Of a DNA stretch of 64,000 nucleotides, positions 11,677 to 23,684 are shown in pieces. Under the pieces are notes generated by a model. That model saw only the letters and a program-made list of their open reading frames with translations. It did not search any database and was not told where the DNA came from. Positions within the stretch are counted from its first letter, which is position 1, and the number at the start of each line of letters is the position of its first letter. A program made the translations under genes and the position numbers. The DNA comes from Prunus persica. Lineage: Eukaryota > Streptophyta > Magnoliopsida > Rosales > Rosaceae. The stretch is taken from the NCBI RefSeq assembly GCF_000346465.2, contig NC_034013.1, forward strand, positions 2,774,150 to 2,838,149. Direction: 5' to 3'.

Positions 11677-11862
11677 AAACCCTAAATATACGGTATGAAA
11701 ATAGTGGCTTGTGAGTCGTCAATTGTGGTATGTAATGTGAGAAGTCGCCATCAGGAAGACAACCTATTGATTTCCCCATTCAAACTTCTGAATTTTATGC
11801 AAGAATTTGGGCAGGGCTCCTTAAGGAAGGTAAAGACTGTGAGTCTCTCTGTTTTACAATAA
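11677..11862 (+). other. Telo-box followed by a 55-codon open frame
   Basis: AAACCCTAA at 11677-11685 sits just after a pyrimidine-rich stretch. An ATG at 11695 opens 55 codons to TAA at 11860-11862, with a donor-like AAG|GTAAAG at about 11829. The product is not recognised. It could be a leader exon of a lost or non-coding gene. Confidence 0.2.
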
Positions 11863-12265
11863 GTAATGATAGCTAGAATTAGTTGTTAATCACTAAGCTT
11901 CAAAGTAGAGTGGCGAGGGGCAAAATAGCCAGATGTGGTGTGTGAAGTTGATGAGTTTTTTTTTTTTTTTGGTTGGGTGTGTATTTAGGGGTAGTTTAGG
12001 AAAATATAGGGGTTTTCTTACATATTGTAAAAATTTGAATTAGAAGTTCATGTGAACTTAGAATATGGGGTGAACAAAGAGAAGTGCAGGGATTAAATAG
12101 AAAAACTCTTTCTTTATCTTTTTTTCAAAACGACCAAAAAACCTTTATGTATATACATCTATGTAATGCATTTTTTTTCCCTTTGCCGAAATGTTTTGTC
12201 AAATGGAAAGGGGGTTTTATTCTGTGATTTTTCTTCGGTCCTTGCATGTACAAAGCCTTGGTAAC
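11863..12265. other. Intergenic; nothing recognised
   Basis: Contains a T-run at 11958 and a segment (about 12068-12110, GGTGAACAAAGAGAAGTG with TTAAATAGAAAAA) that recurs in altered form at 14100-14140, just upstream of RH5. Confidence 0.4.
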
Positions 12266-12861
12266 TAGGATGGGCATCAATCCGGTCGAACCGATGAAAC
12301 CGGCCGAACTAAACCATAATTATCGTTTTGATTTGATTTTGACCAAGAAAAAATCAAACATATTAAAAATCAAACTGGACCATATATGGTTTGGTTTGGT
12401 TTTGAGCTTTTGTAAACTGGTTTAAACCAAACCAGACTGTTTATGTGTATATTTATTATTTATATTATATTTTACATGTATAATACTCCAATTATGTAAT
12501 AACTACATATGAATATTTGAATTGAGCTATATTAGTAATTGAAATTTGAAGTTTTATGGCATGTTGAGCTTTAGGATGGTTTTGTATTCTAGAAAATGAT
12601 TTAAGCATGGAGCAAGTTGTGAATGTGTTGGTTGTAATTAGGCTAACAATATTGTAAAAATGCAAAAGGAAAGAGAATTTGGCTTAGGCCCAAACTGGGG
12701 AACCAAACTGAACAAAATTGTCTTAAATTGGTTTAGTTTGGTTTGGTTTGGTTTTCTTCATGACTTTTGCCAAAACTGAACCAAACCAAATCGTTATATT
12801 GTAATTGGTTTGGTTATAGTTTTGAGATAAAATCGATCCAATCTAGACTGTACCCACCTTA
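12266..12861. mobile_element. hAT-type MITE, 596 bp, 8-bp target duplication
   Basis: Ends TAGGATGGGCA and (reverse complement) TAAGGTGGGTA are flanked by TTGGTAAC (12258-12265) and TTGGCAAC (12862-12869), an 8-bp duplication with one change. The subterminal regions are rich in GGTTTGGTTTGG and its complement, as in the element at 31014-33583 whose ends read TAGGGGTGGGCA. I place both in one hAT family. No coding capacity. Confidence 0.75.
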
Positions 12862-12869
12862 TTGGCAAC

Positions 12870-14290
12870 CGTTAGATTCAATTTTAATTGATCCAATGGT
12901 TTTGATTTCAAGACATCTTAACCGAGTAACCAATTTAATACAACAAAATAATTCGACATGTAGTAATGTACTAGCTTAAGCATACAAAGTGACATGTATT
13001 CCGGTACAAGCAGAGAAAGCATTACAAAAACTAGTACATATAAAACTACGTACAAGAGAAAAAATTGGTCATGTGAGGGAAGCGCACAAATTGAACAGTC
13101 CATCAAGCTAGTAGGAGGATAAGAGAGAATGAAAACAAAAGCTACAACAAGATAAAGGGAGGGAGTCCAGGATTAAAGCAAATCCAGACACAACAGAACT
13201 AATAAAAAAAGACTAGAGAGATGGTGTTTGCAGTTGGATATTGCAACAAAAGAAATCACGAGTTTTTTTAGATTTGCCATGTTTCAGTCGGTGTGTTGTT
13301 GTCCAGGGAAGAAATCTTGTCCAATTAGATTGAAGAGGAGGGTGAAAAAGCAATATGGTAAGTCGAAATTGTTGAAATGACTGTTGTATGATTTTTTGTG
13401 TTATGGTTGAGCAAACTTATATATATGAAGGCTAATAAATGATGCCGGTTATTTCCCTCATTTCTGCCTAGGGGCCCAATGGAAGGAACTTTTGGTCATT
13501 TTTTTAGATTGCGTAGGCGTGCTACCACTAAGCCATTGATTAGCTTGAATGGAAAAGTTGGATTGTTGTGTTCGTGCTTCCGACTTCTAACCAACCAATT
13601 GATCGGCTGAGCAAGGAACCTCTTCTTGGCCTAGATTCTTTCACTTCTTCGGAGTCAAGGATGGTTAGGCTTCGTATGGGTATTTTAAGGATTTTTTTTT
13701 GGGATTTAGTGATAATGATGTGCATTTAATAAATAGGCGATTAAACAAAATAACAAGAAAGTAAATGTAAAAATAAGATCAAAGCAACAACAAACGTAAA
13801 ATTAAGTAAGGATGAAACAAGAATGGTATGAACTATAAGGCGATAAAATAATACAATTTGAAATTAAATTAAACTTAAAGAAAATCCCATAACAATTAAA
13901 AGTAAATCAATAAACTTAAATCTAAAGACAACGTAATGATAAATGCAAAAATTAAAATTACACTAACAAAAGAGAAGAACTGATATGAATAGGGGTGATA
14001 TGTGTGTACAAATGTACTAGGGTAAAACATTAAGTTGAATAATTTTTTTTGTCTTTTTACACAATAATAAATTTGAAGAGATTAATGATTTAAATATTAT
14101 GGTGAACAAAGAAAGTGGGGTTTAAATAGAAAAATTAAAAGAAAGAAAAAAGGTTGTTTTTGGTCGTGTATGCATAAGGTCAAAACCCTAGATTAAACCC
14201 CTTAGGCCGTTTCCCTCTGAAAAACCCGTCGCCCTGTGTTCGCTTCGCTTCCGCAGTTATCAGGTGCGCTCAGTTCGTTCGGCTTCAATA
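12870..14290. other. Intergenic, RH5 upstream region
   Basis: A-rich unique sequence. The final 150 bp includes AAAACCCTAGA (about 14183), a telo-box-like motif, and then a GC-richer leader before the RH5 ATG. No gene is supported between 12870 and 14200. Confidence 0.45.
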
Positions 14291-17200
14291 ATGGGTCGCA
14301 AACTCAAAGACCTCTCCAATCTCAGCGAACCAGAAGCTCAGGAAACCCAAAACCTTCGCGAAACCAAAGCTGAGAGGAAAAAGAAGAAGCAGAAAAACAA
14401 AGACCAAGAAGAACAAGGCCAACTAACCCAACTCAGTCCCAAGAGAAAGCTGGAAGAAATTTCCCCTCAAGAAGATAACTCAGATTCTAATAAGAAGAAG
14501 AACAAGAAGCACAAGAAATCCAAAGATAAGGAGCAAGAAACAGAAAACAATGTGAAGGAGCCACAGAGAAATGGGGATGCCGACGAAGGTGAATCTAGAG
14601 AACAGGTTGTTGTGGTTACTGGGAAAGATGCGAATGAAGCCAAATACAAGTCATTGAATTCCTTTGCGGAAGCGAAGCTTCCGAGTGAGGTTTTGCGGTG
14701 CTGTGAGAATTTCAAGAGTCCTTCTCCGATTCAATCCCGGGCATGGCCATTCTTATTGGACGGCCGTGATTTTATTGGGATTGCGAAAACGGGGTCAGGT
14801 GCGTATTGTGGTTTGGATTTTGGGAGTTGAAATTTTGGTTGTGTTGTGAGCTGTTTTGTTTGGTCGAGCTAATTCTGTGTTTTTTGTGTGCAGGTAAGAC
14901 TTTGGCATTTGGGGTACCAGCTATTATGCACGTTTTAAATAAGAGGAAGGGTAAGTTTTCGAAGGGCCGAACTCCTCTTTGCCTTGCACTTGCACCTACA
15001 AGGGAGTTAGCTCAACAAGTACGTGCATATTAACCCAAGATGCATTATGTGAACTAGTGTTTGGTTCTCATTTTTATTTTCAGTATGGATCATAGAATTA
15101 AAATTATATGATATGCGGTGACTTGTGTCTCTGAGGTGGCGTTGAGTATTTCAGTGATTCAATTCACCTCTTGTAGCATAGGGTTCCAAGATTTTGTTGT
15201 TTCCAGAAGGTTTAAATTCTCTAAGACCCTAAATCCTTGAAAATTGAGTAAAGCCAGTCGGCATTTATAATCATGTGCCATAGATATATGGTGATGGGCT
15301 GTGATGCTCAGGTTTCTTATGTAATGTTCATGGGATGTTTTGCAGTTATACTTGACCTAAAGGAAATCTAGAAAATAAGAAGGTTGGAAATCAGAGATAT
15401 CATTATGCGGTAAATTCAATGAAAAAGATTGTATAGTGTGTGACAATATATGATCCAGACAATCTTCTCAAAAATTTTACTCTTATCCGAGAAAATGAAA
15501 TGGGGTATCACTCACATACGTAGTGAGTAGAGATGGTCATATGTGCCACTATAATAATACATAGATCAATTTTGAACAGAGATACTGCAAATAGCACATT
15601 TACTTACCAGAAAACTGAGAGAAGATGATAACCTTCTTTTACATTGTTGCTTATTAATAACCAATAAGAATGTTAGTGCTACTCTTATGTTCACATTGAT
15701 AGGTCAAACCTGGAAAGAAAAAAATGGGTGCTTGTAGTAGTGACATAAACAAGTCTAAGGGCTTAAAAATGTAGTCTTGTGCAAATTAATTTGGAAGTGA
15801 CAGTTCACTTAAACAGGGAAGCATATGATCCGTGGACATTGACACAAATGTTTTCTCCCATGACAGACATGAGGTGTATTTATTGATTTACATGGACTTC
15901 TATCTAGTTTATTGGAAAAAAAAAACCATATATTTGCACAAATAGTGAGCTTGGTATTCGTGCCTACATTTCTTTACAAAAATGTAGAAGTCAATTATAG
16001 TTTTGCACTATTTTGTCAATGATGGTGAGTTACTTTTAGGTCTTGGGGTTAGCCCAAGTGGTGAGGGTGTGTGGGGAACTGGTTTGGATTAGGATAGGTC
16101 AAGGGTTCCGTTGCTCCAAATGTAAAAAAAAAGGGGAATTGTTTTTAAGCATACAAAGGATTCTCAATATGGGTGGTGTGTCTATGAATAATAGAGTGAA
16201 AACAATTTGTGGATTTTGTTACCAGGTTGGAACTTGGTCATACTGATTTTCTTGTTGTTCTTGCACATATTCCTTTTTTAGCTGCTGCTTTGTCATGTGT
16301 TTTGTTAATTGTATTAATTAAAGGTTAGTTCTTGAAAAGGGGGACTGACCATTTGTTTTATCTCTGGTTGCAGATTTCGGATGTTCTGTTTGAGGCTGGG
16401 AAACCTTGTGGTGTGATATCAGTTTGTTTGTATGGCGGAGCATCTAAAGGACCTCAAATATCTGCTCTGAAGTCTGGTGTTGTAAGATACTCCATTTGTT
16501 TGATTATATATGGCACAAATTTGATTTGATTTGATTTTTCATGAAATTCTTCCTTCCCTTTCATTTAGACTTCACGCTTGTTCACAGTTGACACTATATG
16601 CAATTGAATAAGAAAATATCAGAATCAACCTCAATTTCTAGACTGGATCAGTAATCTTGTGACTTGGAAACCCGTCATCATGATCGGGTTGGCTCTCTGG
16701 ATTAAATTTTAATGCTAACTTGTCCTTTTTTGCATAGACCTTATGAGGTTAATTTCTCCATTATGATGTATGGAATTTTTTATATTTTTGATTGAAAGTT
16801 TTGCCTGTAGTTAATTGTGGTAAAATGATGGAGGATTCTATTATGTAAAGTTGATCCTGCACTTGATGTACTCAACAGTTTCCCTCTTTTGCTTTCCCTT
16901 TTTTGCGGGTCATGTAACAACCACGGTATTGAATATTCATGTTAACAGAAATACGGAGGGGCTGAAGATACTGAAGTGTAGATGATAATATTGACAAAAC
17001 ATAATATTCAGAGAAATTACAGGGCATTTCTGGTGAAAAGTACCAAAATGAAATATTGGAAAATTGTTGTATCAAATATTGGTACTCATTAAAACTTAAA
17101 TGTCAAAGAAACACAGTGGGTAGGCAGGATGCAACTGACTGCATCTAAGCTATTCAAAAAAGATCTAAGGAATAAGCAACAAGTTCTCATTTGAAAATCT

Positions 17201-20200
17201 TAATTGTTTGCCTATATATGTGTACTATTCAGATTATATTCTCTAGCACTTTGGTACTGCATTGCATGTTAGTTATAGAGTTTGTGAAGTTTATTTTTCA
17301 AATAGAAATATCAGTGGGAGGGAATGAGAGGAAGGAGACAGAAGTTTTTTATTTGATCCGAACGGAGTAGGTTATTTTGTTAAAATGGCTTGGTTATATT
17401 TAATAAGAGTGTTTTCATTCTGGCAATTAACAAATTCCTACTTTTGTGTAGTATATATTTTTTTATCCATCTGTTCTGCATTTTTGTGTCTTTGTATTCT
17501 GTAGAGCTTATGTGTTTGCATTGATTATGTGGTTCATCTTCTTATGATTGGTTTCTGTACACTCTTCTGTGCTCTCAGGACATCGTTATTGGAACTCCTG
17601 GTCGTCTCAAGGATCTCATTGAAATGGGTGTGTGTTCCCTGAAGGAAGTATCTTTTACGGTAATTAACATTGTCCAAAGAAACCTGTTTCCCAATTACTG
17701 TGATCAACTAGGATCTGCTTTTACTTGATTCATTCATATTTCTGCTCCTTTTCTTATGGTGATTAATGTTGCTGGATTGTCGTGAACTAGAATTTGAGTT
17801 TAACAATGGCAAATCAGTCTGGAAGTGAAGCAATTTGAAAATCATGCTTTCCAGTGTCCACTATAAAGATTTATTTAAACTATCTTGGAATAATGGCAAT
17901 GTCTTTTGGTATGGAAGATCTGGAGATGATCATGGTATAAGCTGATTGTCCCCAAATGTACCATATTAGAATTCAGAGCTAACTGAAGATTTCTTTGTAT
18001 TAATAAGAATGTTTTCTATATATATGGATGGGCGGCCCTATAATATTTTCAATCTACTTGCAATATCAGGAACGAAGTGACTATCTGCTAATGCACTTTA
18101 GTTATAAGTGTAGTGAAAAAGCCAGTCCTGAATTGACTGCTTGCTAATGTACTAATGCACTCTATTTTAAAAGTTTAGTGAGAAAGCCATGACATAGTAA
18201 AAGTGGTTATTTAATATGACCGTCAACCTGACTTGGTGAAACCAAGCCCCTCTTAGTGTAGTGAGTCTTGACGGATTTCAGAGAACTTATTCTCAGTTTT
18301 CCTATCAAATGCATCTTGACATCCTGAAATGCTCCACTTATGGCTGCACTCTTGAGGCTTTGATATCTCATTTGGGTTTGTACAATTGTTTTGCACCATT
18401 CTAAAAATCTGATAACACCTACATTTGATTTGATTTAGTTTTATGATGCTAATAGACACTAGTACATTGTCATTTTACTTGCAGTTATTTTTTAAATCCG
18501 TTTTTGTATTGATTAAATTTCATTGCCTTTGGATGTGAATTTTTATTTATTTTTTTATATATGGAATATTATAGTAGCTTTATAGATCTCAGAGAAGTGA
18601 GATGGGCAGTAATTTTCTGTAGGTCCTTGATGAAGCAGATCGAATGCTTGACATGGGATTTGAACCAGAAGTTCGCTTTATATTGGGCCAGACATGCTTG
18701 GGTATGCGATATAGTATTCATAGTTTTCTATTTATCCATCTTTCTTTATGTGTTATAAATACAGTTCTTGTCTAGACAGGATATGGTTGATCACCATTTA
18801 GAGCTTAGACTTTTGGTTTCTAGTCTCGGATAATTGTTTCAGTTTTGCATTTTAAGAAACCTAAATTTGAAGCTCTAAAAGGCCTAATCAACCCTGCAAT
18901 AAATGGGATCAAAGTTGAATAAAATTGAGCATAAGAGATTTTGTCAACACGTCTGCCCTATAAGAAAGAATGGACATCCTGCACAGAGAATCTCAACTCC
19001 TATATATAATAAATACATAAATATAATATATGGATAGTTCTCTTCTTAATCCCTCGTGGGAACCAAAAGGGATCGCATAGTAGTGGATACCCTGCTATGT
19101 GGTCCAGTGACTTGAACCATCTAAATTTTAGATCCCATATAAGTATCATATCTGCGAATAATCATGAAATTGAGGAAGTGTTTGACCATTATGATTATCG
19201 TCATGAACATTGTTGTTATTATTATTTTTATTATTTCCTTTGTTAATTATAATCCTTGAATGGTGTCTGTAAGAATAGATCATTGAATCGTGTTGAGGTT
19301 GGACTCACATGCAATACCTCTTGTTTTGTTTTTCTTTTTCAAAAGGGATCCATCATCCCTCTTCATATGTATTTTGTATATAGGAATGTTCAAATACCAA
19401 TTTATTAGTGAGTTGGGCATTAATCACTACGTTTCATCTTTTTAGTTCTCCTCAAATGATCATCTCTGCAAAAAAAAAAAAAAAAAAAAAAAACCAGCCG
19501 ATTTGGAAATGCATTAATCATCTAACTATGATAAAATAAATTTACGAAACAGTAAGTTGGACGAAACAATGAAAGGATTGTGATGCTGATCAAATGGCTA
19601 AATGATTTTTCAATTTTTTTGATTCTTTTGCAAGAATGATCCTTAAGGGAACCTGAAAAATGGACGGTTCAGATTTTGTGATCACATCATGTGGTAGACC
19701 CAGAAAGTTGTTACTGCCTTCGCATTTGTTGTCTTCCTAACCAAGCTCCACAATTTAGCCCCCACTTAGTAATAGAGATTCTTTTGACCTGTTTAGATGG
19801 AATTCTCAGGCCGACAAAATGGACTCTTAGAATTGAAACATTTGGATGTACTGTCTGCAAATTTGTTTTCGAATCTATCATGATTTTGGTAACGTTTTGG
19901 TTCAAAGGACATCATGCTGTGTTCAAGTCCTCTAGTTTTGATAAAGGACTCTAATGAAGTCTAAAAGATTTCAATTACTTGTTTAAATAACTTATGAACC
20001 GGTACTCCATAGTCATATGGAGAAATTATGTGAGGAATTAAATTATAAGAACTTCAGTATATGTTACTTAATTGTTTATTCAATTTTTCGGAGTAACCAC
20101 TCACCTATATTTAGGCATATGTACATATCTGGTAACGTGTACAGATTTAGCAGTGTTGATTATCATTATTTTATATGAAAACTGTTTTTTTTGTTTTTTT

Positions 20201-23107
20201 AAAGAAAATCATATAAATGAAATTGATGTTAAATTATGAGCGGCCTGGAGGCAATTCAGTTACAAGAGACCTACGAAATTGGCTTTTGTAGATGTTCTCA
20301 AGCCGTAGATAATCAGGCAAAAGGTGTTCTGTAGTCGATAGTATAGAAATCTGAGATGATACTTACCTAAATATGAAATAAGAAGCAATGCCTATTTTCA
20401 CCAGACTGTTCTCCAGACGTGTCATGTAGAGTACCATGAGAAATTTGAGTTTGTGACATGATTTTATTGGAAAAGAAGGCTATTAAGACTTTACACCACA
20501 AGTTAGGTTGTATGTATTTAAGTTTGCTCCCAAGTCTTGGATGATGTAGGGTCTCCCCAACTTATACCTTATATTTCAATATGTCTGGATTTTTCTAACT
20601 GGCTGGGTATGTTTCGTAGTCTATTTTCATTCTGGTGATGATGATATACATCTGTTGACTGTGTGCAGAACGCCAGATGGTAATGTTCAGTGCTACGTGG
20701 CCTCCTTCAGTTCATCAATTAGCTCAGGAGTTCATGGATCCCAATCCTGTTAAGGTGCGAACTCTCAGTTTTCATGACCTTTAAATAATTTCCTATCCAC
20801 CTTTGGAAAGTAATAAACATTTGCTTCAGGTAGTTGTTGGTTCAGAGGATTTAGCTGCCAATCATGATGTCATGCAGATAGTTGAGGTACAAATTATAAA
20901 CACTTGTGAAGCCTATGTGACCATCAAATATTTATTTTATTAATTAAATATATGTGTACTGCAATGACACCTTCCCTTTCACGCTCATAGGTCTTGGATG
21001 ACCGTTCACGTGATGGACGCTTGGTTACTTTGCTAGAAAAATACCACAAATCCCAAGAGTAAGTGTTGGTACATTATCCCCCGGTATTATATATGTAAGT
21101 TGTACCTTAGTCAATCCCTGGCGGATTTTTTCAGACCTTGTGTTGTGTGTGTGTGTGTGTTTTGTGTCACGGAATCCACTTGCTTTACCTGTCTGTATAT
21201 TTCACAAGAATGGAGCTTCTTCAATTCTTAGTTACTTTCCTGATAATGTATTTTGATTTCCTGTGTTGCTATCCTGCTAATACCGATGTTACACTGCTGA
21301 CCAGGAACCGAGTTTTGGTTTTTGTCTTGTACAAAATGGAAGCTACTCGTGTTGAAAATATGCTGACAAAAGGGTAAACTCCTTGATACATGGTGATAAG
21401 GCAGGTAGTTGTTGCCGTTTATACTGAAGATATTTGAGGAAAGCTACTGATGATTTTTATTGCCGTTTATAGGGGTTGGAAGGTTGTTTCTATACATGGT
21501 GATAAGGCACAAACCGAGCGTACTAAGGCTCTATCTCTATTCAAGAAAGGAAGCTGTCCCTTGATGGTATGTTGTTTTAGATAAGAGATCTATTTACATG
21601 CGTAATTGCAGTTTAGTGAAAACACAATGACCTCCCTCGGGGTGCATCAAACAAAGCACATTGCTTAAAATTGAAACTGGAGTAAATTTACATGCCTAAT
21701 TGCAGTTTAGTGAAAACACAATGACCTCCTTTTGGGCACATAAAACAAAATACAGTGCTTACCTAATTGATGATACTTATCAGTCTCCTAAGCAGGGATC
21801 CCTCTCTTTAAGATAAACAGTCCACATTATTAGGGCCTGCTCTGTAATGTGATCCAATGATATGAACTGTTTAACTATTAAATTATCATCATTTTATTGG
21901 AAACACTGTATGCATCAGAATATTTGGTCACAATTAGATGACCAAATTGTTTCTGATTTTGTTGATTTTTGTAAGGATGTTTCTTGAATATCGGTCTAAG
22001 AAATGGGGACAGTTTACATCATGGGATCACATTGGGAGTGAGTTCCACATGCATCATTTTCTTTTCTTAAAATGAGGGATCTTCTCTAGCAGGGACTCCT
22101 AATTTGTATCCAAACTTTTTGAACTCAGTTAGAAAATCGGAAATACGGTAAATTGAAAGAATAAATTTTTACTAGAACGAAACTGGGAAGATATTGATGA
22201 TGACAAGGACCCCCAAATAGCTTGGACAAGCAAGGTGAGTATGTTTACCAAAACAAGGGAATGTTTTTATATTGTCGTGGAAGTCCAGGGAGGTTTGTAC
22301 AATCCACTCAACTATTCGTATGGTTTTCTTTTAGCAGATTTAAAATGTAACTTGTGATGGGGCAACTTGTGGTTAGCACACACTTCTATTTGGAAGGACC
22401 TGTCTGATAGTGTTTGAAGAGATATTTCAAAATTCTTCTAGCTATATCTGTGAACTGTGCTAAAATGTTGTGCATTTGATCTGAAACATATTTCCAGATA
22501 GCTACTGATGTGGCTGCTCGCGGATTGGATATTCCAGATGTCGAAGTAGTGATTAACTATAGTTTTCCCCTAACTACTGAGGATTATGTCCACCGAATTG
22601 GACGGACTGGACGGGCTGGTAAGAAGGGTGTTGCTCATACTTTCTTCACACATCACAACAAGGTAACACTAAATATATTAAATCTATATTTTACAAGTTC
22701 TGTAGAACTTTTATATGAGAAAAATTCTAAGTCCAACTACTATCTATTATGTGACTATTGCAGGCACTTGCTGGGGAGCTGGTCAATGTTCTCAGAGAAG
22801 CCAAGCAAAATGTGCCAGAAGCCTTGTTGAAATTTGGCACTCATGTTAAGAAAAAGGCATGCATTTGGTTCTCTTTCATCCTCTTCCCCGCTGTATAATT
22901 CACATTCATGTTCCCATTGTATGTGTTCTTTTAGTCTGCTTCCATGACTGGCATTTTGACAATCTTTTTGGTTTTCTGGTTTTCTTCTTTCTTTGGGGTA
23001 TTGAAATGCAGGAGTCCAAACTTTATGGGGCTCACTTCAGAGAAATTCCTGTCGATGCTCCAAAGTCCAAAAAAATCACATTTGACAACTCTGATGACGA
23101 AAATTAG
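14291..23107 (+). CDS. RH5: DEAD-box ATP-dependent RNA helicase 5 (Dbp3/STRS1 type), 13 exons
   Basis: Exons: 14291-14798, 14894-15018, 16374-16481, 17579-17659, 18623-18701, 20669-20754, 20830-20886, 20991-21058, 21305-21373, 21473-21566, 22498-22662, 22764-22856, 23012-23107; 1629 nt, 542 aa, frame continuous. The first 110 residues are Lys/Glu-rich, a nucleolar-type tail. Helicase motifs in order: Q148; I AKTGSGKT 165-172; Ia PTRELA 204-209; Ib TPGR 253-256; II DEAD 277-280; III SAT 308-310; [11 protein letters not shown] from 427; [10 protein letters not shown] 457-464. The C-terminus ends FDNSDDEN. The family unwinds RNA with ATP. Yeast Dbp3 acts in pre-rRNA processing; the Arabidopsis relative, STRS1, represses stress responses. 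The start is the ATG at 14291; the frame is open further 5' but without ATG. Intron 12 is GC-AG (AAAAAG|GCATGC). Confidence 0.94.
16036..16135 (+). mobile_element. tRNA-derived SINE-like insertion in RH5 intron 2
   Basis: TTAGCCCAAGTGG (16049-16061) fits a pol III A box and GGGTTCCGTTGC (about 16103) fits a weak B box about 50 nt later, followed by an A-rich tail (16123-16132). This is the layout of a short tRNA-related SINE. Target duplications are not evident. Confidence 0.5.
19470..19493. repeat. Poly-A tract in RH5 intron 5
   Basis: An uninterrupted run of about 24 A residues within the longest RH5 intron (18702-20668). No element ends recognised around it. Confidence 0.8.
21597..21765 (+). 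repeat. Tandem duplication (about 94 bp) in RH5 intron 10
   Basis: ATTGCAGTTTAGTGAAAACA followed by CAATGACCTCC occurs at about 21605 and again at about 21700 with few changes, so the intron carries a recent short tandem duplication. Confidence 0.7.
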
Positions 23108-23684
23108 TTCGCTTTCGGATATGAACCCATTTTTTCACTCCTGTGGTAAGACATAAAGTTGGTCATGGGATCTTGGCTGCAGGGTTAATGTGCATTGATC
23201 TCATTGGGGACAAGCTTTTTATTTCCTTTATATTGTTCTTGCCACATTCTATGTAATATATGAATAAATTTTGTTCTTTTTACCATTTCTTTTCTTCGCC
23301 TTTTGATTTTATTCCCTAAAATTGTAATTCATGGATTCTCAATGAGTATTTATTTTTACAAATTTGTGTAATACCTTGAAACTTGTAGGTTGAAAGCTTC
23401 ACCTGGAAAGCGTTCTCGAACATTTACTCTTGTGGGGGTTTGGGATTTATTTGTTTTAAAATTATTATTTTGAAACAATTTTTTATTGTTTTGCCAAACA
23501 GTCAAATTGACGGAAGGTGTAAATTGGTCGCTTTTTAGTACGTTACGGTGTAAATTGATTAATTAAAAACTCATGGCTCATGTTAGTAATGATTCCAAAT
23601 ATGCAGGGAGTAAAGTATAGTTTATACGAAAAAACTAATATGGAAAATGGACATGACAAATAGAATTTTTGGATAATACAACTG
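23108..23684. other. RH5 3' UTR and intergenic spacer
   Basis: Polyadenylation is likely near 23250-23290 (TGTAATATATGAATAAATTT). The rest is unique AT-rich sequence up to the left border of the NLR duplication unit at 23685. Confidence 0.5.

Noticed and set aside
14264..14290. Upstream extension of the RH5 start
   Set aside because: The frame is open to 14264 but begins with GTG; the first ATG is at 14291 and fits the family length.
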